Shown: one piece after another, positions 1 through 6,929 of the stretch | How positions within the stretch are numbered: the first letter of the stretch is position 1 | How the letters are laid out: each line of letters opens with the position of its first letter | Virus record (IMG/VR): IMGVR_UViG_3300032081_000176 | Location: 1 to 41,288 of that record | Source: a virus | Direction: 5' to 3' (one strand) | Length of the DNA stretch: 41,288 nucleotides | Made by a program: the position numbers and the translations under genes | Notes under the pieces: model-generated | Told to the model about the DNA's origin: nothing | The model's input: the letters and a program-made list of their open reading frames with translations, nothing else | Databases searched by the model: none

Positions 1-107
1 ATTTTGCTTCTCTACCTACATGGTTTTCTACGTTATGGATCCTTGTAGTTGGATCAATTTTTGGTATAAAGGGTACACAAATATTTAAAAACGGCGGTAA
101 AAAATAA
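1..107 (+). CDS. C-terminal end of holin-like membrane protein (partial)
   Basis: An open frame enters from the left edge (first full codon at position 3) and stops at TAA 105-107. The visible 34 residues include a hydrophobic stretch (WFSTLWILVVGSIFGI) followed by a short basic tail ending NGGKK. This is what the last transmembrane segment of a small phage holin (three-TM, gene-transfer-release type) looks like, but too little is present to assign a family firmly. The stop overlaps the next start (TAATG), so the two genes are translationally coupled. The start is outside the window. Confidence 0.5.
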   Translation, partial: FASLPTWFSTLWILVVGSIFGIKGTQIFKNGGKK

Positions 108-508
108 TGAGCAAAAAATCTAGAAGACGAAATAAAAAAATTCTTGGAGCATTAGGTGCTTTAGGTGCACTTACAATGTTAGGTAACAGAAAACCAAAAC
201 AATCTTCGGTATCTGCAGACAGTGGCCGTGGAAGCGGTTTAAGACCTACTGTTGATGACATAGCCGTTAAAGAAAAGGTTGTTGTTATTCCTAAAAAGAA
301 ACCTGTGAAAAGAGGTTCTATTCTTGCTAATCCTGTAATAAATAAAATGGATTTATCTGAAGTAGATTTAGATTATACGGCACCCGACATGTCTCAATAT
401 AGAAACATGGATATGGGTTTAGAAGGCTACTACAAAAAAGGTGGTCGTGTAGGCTGCGGTAAAGCAAAACGTGGGTTCGGAAGAGCTCTTAAAAAAGGGA
501 GAAAATAA
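107..508 (+). CDS. Basic virion-region protein with C-terminal KKGGRVG motif
   Basis: A 133-residue Lys/Arg-rich protein of unknown function. The N-terminus is a run of basic residues (MSKKSRRRNKK) followed by an Ala/Leu/Gly stretch (residues about 12-26) that could be a weak hydrophobic helix. The C-terminal 25 residues are basic and Gly-rich and contain YYKKGGRVG, a motif that returns in the next gene and in three proteins encoded 18-21 kb away. The start overlaps the upstream stop and only one base separates its stop from the next ATG, placing it in the same operon. Plausible roles are DNA binding or virion packaging, but nothing in the sequence proves either. Confidence 0.75.
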   Translation: MSKKSRRRNKKILGALGALGALTMLGNRKPKQSSVSADSGRGSGLRPTVDDIAVKEKVVVIPKKKPVKRGSILANPVINKMDLSEVDLDYTAPDMSQYRNMDMGLEGYYKKGGRVGCGKAKRGFGRALKKGRK

Positions 509-509
509 T

Positions 510-815
510 ATGTCAAATAGAAACTATAATACACAAACAAACCCCAACAGACAAAAGTTAATGAATGGTGGGAGAGCTAAAAAAAACATGGGTGGTTCTA
601 TGAATCCATCTATAGCTAGACAAGATATGGCTTCTGGTTACTATCCTTCAGACATGGGTATGTCTGGTGGAGCTATGTACAAAAAAGGTGGCCGAGTTAA
701 AAAAAAGAAAAGTAAATTTCCAGATCATTCAGGTGATGGTAAAATTACTAAAAAAGATATTTTAATGGCTAAAGGCGTTATTCCTAAAAAGAAAATGAAA
801 AAGAAAAATGCTTAA
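510..815 (+). CDS. Basic virion-region protein with NGGRA and KKGGRV motifs
   Basis: A 101-residue protein. I start it at ATG 510 rather than the upstream in-frame GTG (471), because GGGAG lies about eight bases before the ATG and the GTG start would run 38 bases into the previous gene. It contains NGGRAKK near residue 20 and YKKGGRVKKKK near residue 65, so it resembles its upstream neighbour and may share its role. The section after the second motif (DHSGDGKITKKDILMAKG) has a DxDGxIT layout like an EF-hand loop or dockerin half-repeat (D-x-S-G-D-G-K-I-T), a possible calcium site. The C-terminus is almost all Lys. Function unknown. Confidence 0.75.
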   Translation: MSNRNYNTQTNPNRQKLMNGGRAKKNMGGSMNPSIARQDMASGYYPSDMGMSGGAMYKKGGRVKKKKSKFPDHSGDGKITKKDILMAKGVIPKKKMKKKNA

Positions 816-945
816 AAAACTTATTGAAAAACTTTTTGGTAAAAGATGTGCATGCAATGTTAAAGCTGCATGTGATCATGCTAATAATGTGTCTAAAAAA
901 GTTAAATACTGTTTAGATTGTAAGTTAATAATAAACGAAAACTAA
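808..945 (+). CDS. Cysteine-containing microprotein (45 aa)
   Basis: ATG 808 lies inside the last codons of the preceding gene (stop 813-815) and the frame runs to TAA 943-945. The product starts MLKKLIEKLFGKRCACN and holds five Cys, arranged CxC, then C, then CxxC near the end, which could bind a metal. The first eleven residues are an amphipathic Leu/Lys helix. The stop/start overlap is the same layout seen throughout this genome and supports real translation. I do not recognise the family. Confidence 0.6.
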   Translation: MLKKLIEKLFGKRCACNVKAACDHANNVSKKVKYCLDCKLIINEN

Positions 946-957
946 AAGGACAATACA

Positions 958-1119
958 ATGGCAAAACGTGGTCTATACGCAAACATTCACGCTAAAAAAA
1001 AGAGAATCGCCGCTGGTTCAGGTGAGAAGATGAGAAAACCTGGAACTAAAGGTGCACCAACTGCTGCTAATTTTAAAAGAGCAGCTAAGACAGCTAAGAA
1101 ACCTAAAAAGAAAAAATAA
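958..1119 (+). CDS. Lysine-rich small protein, MAKRGLYANIHAK family
   Basis: A 53-residue, extremely basic protein starting MAKRGLYANIHAKKKR and ending in a Lys/Pro tail. The N-terminal wording is one I recognise from many marine phages (usually in front of a DUF6321-like protein, as here); its function is not known. AAAGGA about eight bases upstream of ATG 958 is a good ribosome binding site, and the stop overlaps the next ATG (TAATG at 1117). High charge and the absence of a hydrophobic core suggest nucleic-acid binding or a disordered virion component. Confidence 0.7.
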   Translation: MAKRGLYANIHAKKKRIAAGSGEKMRKPGTKGAPTAANFKRAAKTAKKPKKKK

Positions 1120-1358
1120 TGGCTAGCGCAGCTTGGACAAGAAAAGCAGGTAAGTCACCTTCCGGTGGACTTAATGCTAAAGGTCGTGCCAGTTATAAAA
1201 AAGGTACACTTAAAGCACCTACAAAATCTAAAACAAGTTCACGTCGTAAATCATTTTGTGCACGTATGGGCGGAATGAAAAAGAAGTTAACTTCTGCTAA
1301 AACTGCAAGAGATCCAAATTCAAGAATTAATAAATCGTTGAGGAAGTGGGACTGTTAA
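1119..1358 (+). CDS. DUF6321-like basic protein
   Basis: A 79-residue protein with the layout AWTRKAGKSP...GGLNAKGRASY...RRKSFCARMGGMKKK...TARDPNSRINKSLRKWDC. The C-terminal half, from SFCARM to the end, is a block conserved in many marine phages and annotated as DUF6321; no function is established. Two Cys flank this block (in FCARM and at the very C-terminus). It is strongly basic. The start overlaps the upstream stop and the next gene starts directly after its stop, so it is part of the small-protein operon ahead of the head genes. Confidence 0.8.
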   Translation: MASAAWTRKAGKSPSGGLNAKGRASYKKGTLKAPTKSKTSSRRKSFCARMGGMKKKLTSAKTARDPNSRINKSLRKWDC

Positions 1359-1574
1359 ATGAAAACAGCAATACTTGACGCTCTTGAAGCTAGATACGAA
1401 GCACAGATAGCTGAAGCAGACGCAACAATAAAAATATACCTAGAAAATTCTGTAGGTATTGGTGAGCACCCACAACACATTGATGAAATAGATAAACAGT
1501 TTCAAAAAATTGCTGATGCTCAAGAAAAGTTAAAAGCAATATCTGATTTTAGGGAGCCAAGGGTTGCCCTTTAA
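1359..1574 (+). CDS. Small helical protein (71 aa)
   Basis: A 71-residue protein beginning directly after the previous stop. Composition is acidic to neutral and helix-rich, with heptad-like spacing in residues 8-30 and 42-62, suggesting two helices of a coiled-coil hairpin. It differs from its very basic neighbours and might be an assembly partner. The last ten bases overlap the next frame, whose start is TTG 1564. Function unknown. Confidence 0.65.
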   Translation: MKTAILDALEARYEAQIAEADATIKIYLENSVGIGEHPQHIDEIDKQFQKIADAQEKLKAISDFREPRVAL

Positions 1575-1686
1575 ATCTGAAAAACAACGTAAGTATTTAT
1601 TTGCAAAAGAACCTGCCATTGCAAAGAAATGGACAAAAAAATACGGCAGCAAAATAAGTAAACAAAAGAAAAGGAAAAAGAAATAA
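1564..1686 (+). CDS. SEKQRKYLFA small protein, TTG start
   Basis: A 40-residue protein. The start is TTG 1564, giving (M)PFKSEKQRKYLFAKEPAIAKKW and a Lys-rich tail. I chose it because AGGGAG lies eight bases upstream and because the opening matches a small phage protein pattern (MPF-SEKQRRY) that normally begins with that Met-Pro-Phe. The stop overlaps the next ATG (TAATG at 1684). It is one of two probable TTG-started genes in the window. Function unknown; the charge suits a DNA- or virion-associated role. Confidence 0.65.
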   Translation: MPFKSEKQRKYLFAKEPAIAKKWTKKYGSKISKQKKRKKK

Positions 1687-1922
1687 TGGAAGAAATGACA
1701 TTTATCGACAAAATAAAAAAAATAATAAAAATGAGACATGATGATATTGTGTCTTCACTGGCTTCTGGTGGTGTTGACAATATGGAAAAATATCAGTATA
1801 TGTTAGGACAGATACGAACGTATCAGTATTTAAATCAGGAAATATCCACCCTGCTAAATAAAAAGGAGCAAAATGAACAAGACGGAACAATTATCAACAT
1901 CAACTCAAAACCCAAAAATTGA
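1686..1922 (+). CDS. Small helical hypothetical protein (78 aa)
   Basis: A 78-residue protein, mainly helical, with MEEMTFIDKIKKIIKMRHDD at the front and a Tyr/Gln-rich middle. The last 50 bases overlap the start of the GroES-like gene in another frame, and a strong promoter-like sequence (1774-1802) lies within it. It starts on the upstream stop (TAATG). I recognise the general type (a small protein between DUF6321 and head genes in marine phages) but no function. Confidence 0.65.
   Translation: MEEMTFIDKIKKIIKMRHDDIVSSLASGGVDNMEKYQYMLGQIRTYQYLNQEISTLLNKKEQNEQDGTIININSKPKN
1774..1802 (+). promoter_or_regulatory. Sigma-70-type promoter ahead of the head-gene block
   Basis: TTGACA at 1774-1779, exactly 17 bases of spacer, then TATATG at 1797-1802. 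The -35 is perfect and the -10 matches four of six. The predicted start (about 1809) is some 64 bases before the GroES-like gene. The same pattern (TTGACA, 17 bases, TATATA or TATATG) appears at 29986, 30018 (minus) and 40564. It sits inside a coding region, so only the shared pattern and the position support it. Confidence 0.5.
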
Positions 1923-2310
1923 GTTACCGAACAAGAAACTAGTAGGTGTCAAACCTACAGAAAAAAAAGAAGAAGTTTCAACAAAATTACCTAAACCTAC
2001 GGGTTGGAGAATTTTAGTTTTACCTTTTAAACAAAAAGAAAAAACTAAAGGCGGAATCATATTAGCAGACGACACAGTAGAACGATCACAAGTAGCATCA
2101 ACTTGCGGCTTAGTATTAGACATGGGACCACACTGCTATGACAAAGAACGTTTCCCAGAAGGTCCTTGGGCCAAGAAAGGTGATTGGATTATCTTTGCAA
2201 GATATGCCGGATCACGAATTAAAATAGATGGGGGTGAGATAAGACTTCTCAATGATGATGAAGTTTTAGCGACCGTGGAAAACCCTGAAGATATATTCCA
2301 CGAATTTTAA
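1873..2310 (+). CDS. GroES-like co-chaperonin
   Basis: A 145-residue protein whose residues about 43-130 follow the GroES fold: a first strand (GWRILVLPF), a mobile-loop region (KEKTKGGIILAD, residues 54-66), a central GLVLDMGP segment and a late segment resembling the usual KxGDxVxFxxYAG (KKGDWIIFARYAG). GroES caps host GroEL and its mobile loop contacts GroEL; phage versions such as T4 gp31 help fold the capsid protein. The first 40 residues are a charged extension absent from bacterial GroES. AAGGAG five bases before the ATG fixes the start. No GroEL gene is present, so it would work with the host chaperonin, and it lies next to the scaffold and capsid genes. Confidence 0.85.
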   Translation: MNKTEQLSTSTQNPKIELPNKKLVGVKPTEKKEEVSTKLPKPTGWRILVLPFKQKEKTKGGIILADDTVERSQVASTCGLVLDMGPHCYDKERFPEGPWAKKGDWIIFARYAGSRIKIDGGEIRLLNDDEVLATVENPEDIFHEF

Positions 2311-2327
2311 CAATCATAGGAGGAACT

Positions 2328-3374
2328 ATGCCAGAAACAGAAAACGACAAAACAGTTGAACTTGATACATCCGGACCGGGTGCAAGAGTTGATCTGCCAG
2401 AAACAGAAAACGAGAATGATAAAACATATGAGAACGAGGTAAAGAAAAATGAAGCAAATGTTGTATACGATGATCAGCCCGATAATACACCTGAGAAATC
2501 TGTTGAGCAGTCTAATGTTCGAGATCAAAAGAACGAAGGCGGAGAAGTTGAACAAAAAACTTCTGAAGATGGGGGTGATCAACAACAAGGTAACGAAAAA
2601 GCAGTTGAAGAGTATTCTGAAGGAGTTAAGAAAAGGATAGCTAAACTTACTAAGAAAATGCGTGAAGCGGAAAGACAAAAAGAAGAAGCTTTACGATACG
2701 CTCACAATGTTAAAAGAGAAAGAGATCAATATGAAAGTGCAGCAACAAATTTAGATAAAAACTATGCCGTAGAAATGGAAGGCAGAATTTCATCTTCTAT
2801 TGCAGCGGCTCAAGCAAAACTTGCAGCAGCTAGACAAAATGAAGATTCTAAAGCTGAAGTAGAAGCACTAACTCAAATATCTCAATTAGGTTATGAACAA
2901 GGTAAACTTGCTGAATTAAAAACTCAGCACCAGATGCAGGAAACTGCAGCTAAAGAACAGCCGGTTCAACAACAGCCAGTACAAAGACAAGTACAACAAG
3001 CACCTGCCAGAGACCCAAAAGCAGAAGCTTGGGCGGACCAAAATGAGTGGTTTGGCAAGGATAATGCCATGACTTACACAGCATTCGATCTACATAGGAA
3101 ACTTACCGAAGAAGAAGGTATGGATCCTCAGTCTGATGATTATTATAGGGAAGTTGATAGAAGAATAAGACTTGAATTCCCCCATAAATTTGATAGACCA
3201 GTAGAAGAAAAACAGACTACTAAACCTACACAGAACGTTGCCTCTGCAACGCGTAGTACAAAGAGTGGTCGCAAACAAGTGAGACTCACATCTTCTCAAG
3301 TCGCAATAGCGAAAAAATTAGGTGTGCCACTAGAAGAGTATGCGAAACAACTTATAAACACGAAGGAGGTATAG
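2328..3374 (+). CDS. Putative capsid scaffold protein
   Basis: A 348-residue protein preceded by AGGAGG. Residues 1-95 are acidic, low-complexity and contain an imperfect internal repeat (PETEND and LPETENEND). Residues about 103-215 are charged and strongly helical, consistent with a long coiled coil, followed by a Gln/Pro/Val-rich linker and a more ordered C-terminal part (DQNEWFGKDNAM...LHRKLTEEEG...RIRLEFPHKF). An acidic coiled-coil protein just ahead of the head and capsid genes is the usual sign of a scaffold, and this layout is typical of marine podophages. The basic tail could contact the capsid protein. The function is inferred from position and composition. Confidence 0.7.
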   Translation: MPETENDKTVELDTSGPGARVDLPETENENDKTYENEVKKNEANVVYDDQPDNTPEKSVEQSNVRDQKNEGGEVEQKTSEDGGDQQQGNEKAVEEYSEGVKKRIAKLTKKMREAERQKEEALRYAHNVKRERDQYESAATNLDKNYAVEMEGRISSSIAAAQAKLAAARQNEDSKAEVEALTQISQLGYEQGKLAELKTQHQMQETAAKEQPVQQQPVQRQVQQAPARDPKAEAWADQNEWFGKDNAMTYTAFDLHRKLTEEEGMDPQSDDYYREVDRRIRLEFPHKFDRPVEEKQTTKPTQNVASATRSTKSGRKQVRLTSSQVAIAKKLGVPLEEYAKQLINTKEV

Positions 3375-3378
3375 GCAT

Positions 3379-3870
3379 ATGACAAACAATAAACCAACTC
3401 GTGCGAGTCAGACTAAAAGTGATTCTACAAAAGTACAATCACAAGCTAAAACGGTTGCGCCACAAGCAAGACCAAAAGTTTGGACTCCACCATCGTATTT
3501 AGATACGCCCAACGCGCCAGACGGATTCAGACACAGATGGGTCAGGATAGAAGTCTTAGGATTTGTTGACACGAAAAACATACAAGGACGCTTAAGGTCC
3601 GGGTATGAGTTAGTAAGGGCAGACGAATATCCTCAAGAGGACTTTCCAGCAATTTCAGACGGCAAATACGCAGGGGTTATCGGACACGGCGGCCTAGTGC
3701 TGACTAGGGTACCGGAAGAGATCGCAAGGTCAAGACAAGAGTATTTTGAGCGACAAGCTCAGGATCAACAGACCGCAATCGACAACGATCTTATGAAGGA
3801 ACAGCATAGGGGAATGCCTATCGACATCGATATGCAAACTCGTACAACCTTCGGTGGCAAGAAAAGTTAA
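3379..3870 (+). CDS. Conserved marine-phage head-region protein
   Basis: A 163-residue protein with a disordered Thr/Lys/Gln-rich N-terminus (1-35), then a compact region: PDGFRHRWVR, GFVDTKNIQGRLRSGYELVRADEYP, a Gly/His strand (GVIGHGGLVLTRVP), and a helical ending with GMPIDIDMQTRTTFGGKK. I recognise it as a type found between scaffold and capsid genes of marine phages, with no known function. GGAGG ten bases before ATG 3379 lies inside the end of the scaffold gene. A minor head or capsid-associated role is inferred from position only. Confidence 0.7.
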   Translation: MTNNKPTRASQTKSDSTKVQSQAKTVAPQARPKVWTPPSYLDTPNAPDGFRHRWVRIEVLGFVDTKNIQGRLRSGYELVRADEYPQEDFPAISDGKYAGVIGHGGLVLTRVPEEIARSRQEYFERQAQDQQTAIDNDLMKEQHRGMPIDIDMQTRTTFGGKKS

Positions 3871-3907
3871 AAATTTTAACGTATCGAACCGTCGAGTAAA
3901 TTAAACC

Positions 3908-3934
3908 GAACTGGAGGCCCTTCGGGGCAGGTTC
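3908..3934 (+). promoter_or_regulatory. TTCG-capped stem-loop before the 190-aa head gene
   Basis: Stem GCCC (3917-3920) and GGGC (3925-3928) closed by the stable TTCG tetraloop, with an outer GAAC (3908-3911)/GTTC (3931-3934) helix and a small internal loop. No T-run follows, so it is not a standard terminator; the ribosome binding site (AAGGAG) starts four bases later. It could act in mRNA processing or stability, or in tuning translation of the next gene. Confidence 0.55.
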
Positions 3935-3950
3935 ATAAGGAGAAAATAAT

Positions 3951-4523
3951 ATGGCTAATGCTTCAACAACTGGGTTTGGTTTCAGACCCATAAAAAAAGT
4001 TGGTCAAAATTATAATAACGACGGTCTTAGTGAATGGAACGTAGCAGCTTCTTCAGCTTTAATTTCGCACGGAGCAATGGTGCAATTAACAGCTGATGGT
4101 GTAGTGCTATCTTCTGGTAACACAGATGCTAATAATCTGGGTGTGCTAAACGGTGTTTTTTATACTGACGCAACTACAAACAAACCAACATGGTCTAACT
4201 ATTCGCCTGCAAGTAATACTGCAACGGATATTACGGCTTTAATAACTGACGATCCAAAGCAAATGTACGAAATTATGTCTGCCGACACAGCTTATAACAA
4301 TAATGAGACTGGTGGGTGTGCTGATCAAGTTTTTGCTAACGGTAGTTCGCCGTTGTACATATCTGCAAGTAAGATATCTGCAACTACGTCTGCATCGATC
4401 GCTCAACTAAAAATAATAGGTGTTTCAAGAGATCCTGATCATTCTGATATAACTGCTGAGGGCTTTGCTCTTAGAGTTATGATTAATGAGCATATCTTAG
4501 GAAACAACGTAGCAGGTATATAA
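3951..4523 (+). CDS. Head protein, probable decoration or capsid-associated protein
   Basis: A 190-residue protein rich in Ala, Ser, Thr and Asn, of mixed strand character (GFGFRPIKKVGQ...GAMVQLTADGVVLSSGN...GVLNGVFYTD). The early strands followed by a small Gly-turn region resemble the small beta-rich proteins that stabilise capsids. It is preceded by AAGGAG and the 3908 stem-loop, and is followed within 11 bases by the major capsid gene. Co-expression with capsid suggests high copy number. The role is inferred from neighbours. Confidence 0.65.
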   Translation: MANASTTGFGFRPIKKVGQNYNNDGLSEWNVAASSALISHGAMVQLTADGVVLSSGNTDANNLGVLNGVFYTDATTNKPTWSNYSPASNTATDITALITDDPKQMYEIMSADTAYNNNETGGCADQVFANGSSPLYISASKISATTSASIAQLKIIGVSRDPDHSDITAEGFALRVMINEHILGNNVAGI

Positions 4524-4534
4524 GGAGATTAATT

Positions 4535-5443
4535 ATGGCTATATCACGAAATCAACTAGTAAAAGAACTAGAGCCAGGATTGAATGCTTTATTCGGCCTG
4601 GAATACAAACAGTATGAAAATCAGTCAGCTGAAATTTATACTACTGAGTCATCTGACAGAGCTTTTGAAGAAGAAGTAATGTTAAGTGGATTCGCTCAAG
4701 CACAAGTAAAACCAGAAGGTTCAGGTGTTACATACGATAACGCTCAAGAAACTTTCACAGCTAGATACACTAACGAAACAATTGCGTTAGCGTTTGCTAT
4801 CACTGAGGAAGCTATTGAAGATAATTTGTATGACAGACTTGCTTCTAGATATACAAAAGCTTTAGCAAGATCTATGGCTCAAACTAAACAAGTAAAAGCA
4901 GTTAACCCACTAAATAATGGAATGCCTGGCGGTACTTTCACTTCTGGTGATGGTGTAACTCTTTTCAACACAGCTCACCCAACACTTGCTGGAACTTTCA
5001 GTAACACGTTGGCAACTGCTGCTGACTTAAACGAAACTTCATTAGAACAATCAATGATTGACATTGCTGGACTTACTGATGAAAGAGGTTTAAAGATTGC
5101 TGCAAAAGCTGTTAAGATGATCATCCCATCTGCACTACAATTCACAGCTGAAAGACTTATGGCTTCTGCTGGTAGAGTTGGAACTGCTGATAATGATATC
5201 AACGCAATCAGATCTATGGGGATGATTCCTCAAGGTTACTCTGTTAATAATTTCTTAACAGACACTGATGCGTTTATGATTATCACAGACGTGCCTAATG
5301 GTATGAAACATTTCGAAAGATCTCCATTGACTACTAAAATGGAAGGTGACTTCGATACTGGTAATGTTAGATACAAAGCTAGAGAAAGATACGTATTTGG
5401 TGTATCTGACCCTAGAGGTATCTTTGGTTCTCCAGGAGCTTAA
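4535..5443 (+). CDS. Major capsid protein, Mu gpT-like family
   Basis: A 302-residue protein. It contains the block ESSDRAFEEEVMLSGF, followed by a TNETIALAFAITEEAIEDN region and YTKALARSMAQTKQ, and near the end ITDVPNGMKHFERSPL and ARERYVFGVSDPRG. This is the pattern of marine-phage major head subunits annotated as Mu gpT-like and expected to adopt the HK97 fold. The length (about 300 residues) is normal for the family. No N-terminal delta-domain is visible, in keeping with the separate scaffold gene upstream. AAGGAG precedes the ATG and a strong hairpin follows the stop. Confidence 0.88.
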   Translation: MAISRNQLVKELEPGLNALFGLEYKQYENQSAEIYTTESSDRAFEEEVMLSGFAQAQVKPEGSGVTYDNAQETFTARYTNETIALAFAITEEAIEDNLYDRLASRYTKALARSMAQTKQVKAVNPLNNGMPGGTFTSGDGVTLFNTAHPTLAGTFSNTLATAADLNETSLEQSMIDIAGLTDERGLKIAAKAVKMIIPSALQFTAERLMASAGRVGTADNDINAIRSMGMIPQGYSVNNFLTDTDAFMIITDVPNGMKHFERSPLTTKMEGDFDTGNVRYKARERYVFGVSDPRGIFGSPGA

Positions 5444-5455
5444 TACTTCATTTTT

Positions 5456-5480
5456 TGTGGCGGGACATAGTCTCGCCACA
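5456..5480 (+). terminator. Ten-base-pair hairpin after the capsid gene
   Basis: Arms 5456-5465 (TGTGGCGGGA) and 5471-5480 (TCTCGCCACA) pair over ten positions with one G-U pair and a five-base loop (CATAG), 13 bases after the capsid stop. Only TTT follows, so termination would be partial; such a hairpin may also protect the 3' end of capsid mRNA. Confidence 0.6.
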
Positions 5481-5504
5481 TTTAACATATAGAAAGACAA
5501 AACC

Positions 5505-5759
5505 ATGAAAAAATTCCTAATAAACATATATGCTTACGACCATCACGGTAGATTCGAGGTAGAATCTAAAGATGATGCTATTTCTTTAGAGCAATCAATA
5601 GTTGACAAGCTAGGAGAAAATAGTATAGTTTGGGAAAAATCGGGAATGTTTAGAAACTTTCCTTATCGAATAACTTATGAAGAGGTTATAAATGATACAA
5701 GACCTATACAAAGCAAAAAGGTCCTTGGAGTTGAAGTGGGAACAGGAGCATCTGTCTAA
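5505..5759 (+). CDS. Small conserved hypothetical protein (84 aa)
   Basis: An 84-residue protein (MKKFLINIYAYDHHGRFEVE...) with alternating hydrophobic residues in the first 40 positions and a FRNFPYRITYEEV strand later, suggesting a small alpha/beta fold. It follows the capsid hairpin with an AGAAAGACA stretch as a weak ribosome binding site. Its last 68 bases are shared with the next gene in another frame. Function unknown. Confidence 0.6.
   Translation: MKKFLINIYAYDHHGRFEVESKDDAISLEQSIVDKLGENSIVWEKSGMFRNFPYRITYEEVINDTRPIQSKKVLGVEVGTGASV
5602..5629 (+). promoter_or_regulatory. Possible internal promoter
   Basis: TTGACA (5602-5607), 16-base spacer, TATAGT (5624-5629, five of six to consensus). 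It lies in the 84-aa gene, about 63 bases ahead of the start at 5692, and downstream of the capsid hairpin, where a restart of transcription would make sense. Being inside coding sequence, it could be chance. Confidence 0.35.
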
Positions 5760-5901
5760 TAACAGATACACTCTTGAGATGGTTAGAATTGACGATAAAG
5801 TCAAACAGATCATCACAGATATCAAGCTTGAAGAAGCTAGGATTGCTCACTTACAGAACAACGTAGAAGGTTCTGCTCCACAAGTTTCTGTAGCTACTTA
5901 A
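5692..5901 (+). CDS. Small coiled-coil protein (69 aa)
   Basis: A 69-residue, helix-forming protein (KRSLELKWEQEHLSNNRYTLEMVRIDD and onward) that reads as one long charged helix with a short Ser/Pro/Val tail. GAAGAGG lies six bases before ATG 5692, which supports this start even though it means a 68-base overlap with the previous gene; a later in-frame ATG lacks such a site. Function unknown. Confidence 0.55.
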   Translation: MIQDLYKAKRSLELKWEQEHLSNNRYTLEMVRIDDKVKQIITDIKLEEARIAHLQNNVEGSAPQVSVAT

Positions 5902-5948
5902 TCAAAAGCTACATCGTTGAATAAATTCAATTCACATTACAGGCTCGC

Positions 5949-5977
5949 TTGCGCTCTACCTAAAAGTGTTGTATAAA
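5949..5977 (+). promoter_or_regulatory. Candidate promoter in the gap before the 272-aa gene
   Basis: The 155-base gap 5902-6056 has no convincing gene. It holds TTGCGC (5949-5954), 17 bases, then TATAAA (5972-5977). The -10 matches five of six and the -35 three of six. Further on are a short inverted repeat, GTTATC/GATAAC (about 6010-6035), and an AGGAGG ribosome binding site just ahead of ATG 6057. Confidence 0.35.
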
Positions 5978-6056
5978 AAACACACTAAGATTTAATAGAA
6001 CATAAATTGGTTATCTTTGCTTAGTAGGATAACTGGCGCTAGGAGGCGCTGATTAT

Positions 6057-6875
6057 ATGACAACACATTTTAAAAATGGAGTAACTAACGTAGTAGGAAA
6101 AGATGGAGGTTCTTCTGTATTTAGTGGAATCAAACAACCCCTTATTACAGGTGGATACGAACAAGAACAAGCATATCAAAACGACTGGCAGATTTACAAT
6201 GCAAGTGATTGGACAGCTACATCAACTGGTGGATCTGACTTTCAACTAGCAGAATATGCTGGTGGATGGTTAAGACAAGGAGATAATGCTCCTGCCGCTG
6301 GTGAGATTCAAGGTATTGCAGGACCAGAAGTTTGGCAATACAATCAAAATCAAAAATGGTGGTTTGAAACTAGCATTGCAATCACTGACGTAAGTGAATT
6401 AAATACTTGGGTAGGATTTGCTCAAGATGGTTATGCTGATTCTGATACTTTACCAACTGATGGTATTGGATTCTCTCACCTACAAGATACAACTACAATA
6501 CAATTCATTTCTAGAAAAAATGGAGCAGGTGTATCTTTTGATATGTTAGACACAGCTGGTGGATCTACTTTCACTATGTTAGATTCTACTATCGCTACAC
6601 AAACAGCTACAGTACAGGCAATCCCAGCTAACTCAGTTAGACTAGGATTCCAATACCAACCAGCTGGAAGTGAAGTAGGTGTTACTGCGAACCAATTTAA
6701 ATTATATTTAAATGGTAATCCAATAGGAACTCAAGCGGCTACGACTGTGCCGGATGATATTGCATTAGAAATGAATATCATGTGTGCACATAAAGGAACA
6801 GTTGCTAATCACTTAGTAGTTGACTACTTTAATACGTTCCAATCTAGAGTGGCTGGAACAGGCGTAAGCGCGTAA
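6057..6875 (+). CDS. Lectin-like / jelly-roll virion protein
   Basis: A 272-residue protein rich in Gly, Thr and aromatic residues with predicted beta structure throughout. The alternating pattern (WWFETSIAITDVSELNTWVGFAQ, then GIGFSHL, then VRLGFQYQ and NQFKLYLNG) is what concanavalin-like lectin sandwiches show, with a late FKLYLNGN strand and an EMNIMCAH strand. It sits behind the AGGAGG site and ahead of a GC-rich hairpin. I read it as a surface decoration or sugar-binding capsid protein; the lectin reading is by pattern, not by a defined motif. Confidence 0.6.
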   Translation: MTTHFKNGVTNVVGKDGGSSVFSGIKQPLITGGYEQEQAYQNDWQIYNASDWTATSTGGSDFQLAEYAGGWLRQGDNAPAAGEIQGIAGPEVWQYNQNQKWWFETSIAITDVSELNTWVGFAQDGYADSDTLPTDGIGFSHLQDTTTIQFISRKNGAGVSFDMLDTAGGSTFTMLDSTIATQTATVQAIPANSVRLGFQYQPAGSEVGVTANQFKLYLNGNPIGTQAATTVPDDIALEMNIMCAHKGTVANHLVVDYFNTFQSRVAGTGVSA

Positions 6876-6888
6876 TACAAATAATTAG

Positions 6889-6908
6889 TGTGGGCCTCCG
6901 GGCCCACA
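6889..6908 (+). terminator. GC-rich hairpin with TCCG loop
   Basis: Perfect eight-base-pair stem, TGTGGGCC (6889-6896) and GGCCCACA (6901-6908), with a four-base TCCG loop, 13 bases after the 272-aa gene. No T-run follows (TAAAATAT), so it may be an mRNA-stability element or weak terminator. It is the third such hairpin in the head block. Confidence 0.55.
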
Positions 6909-6929
6909 TAAAATATAAGGAGAAAAATT

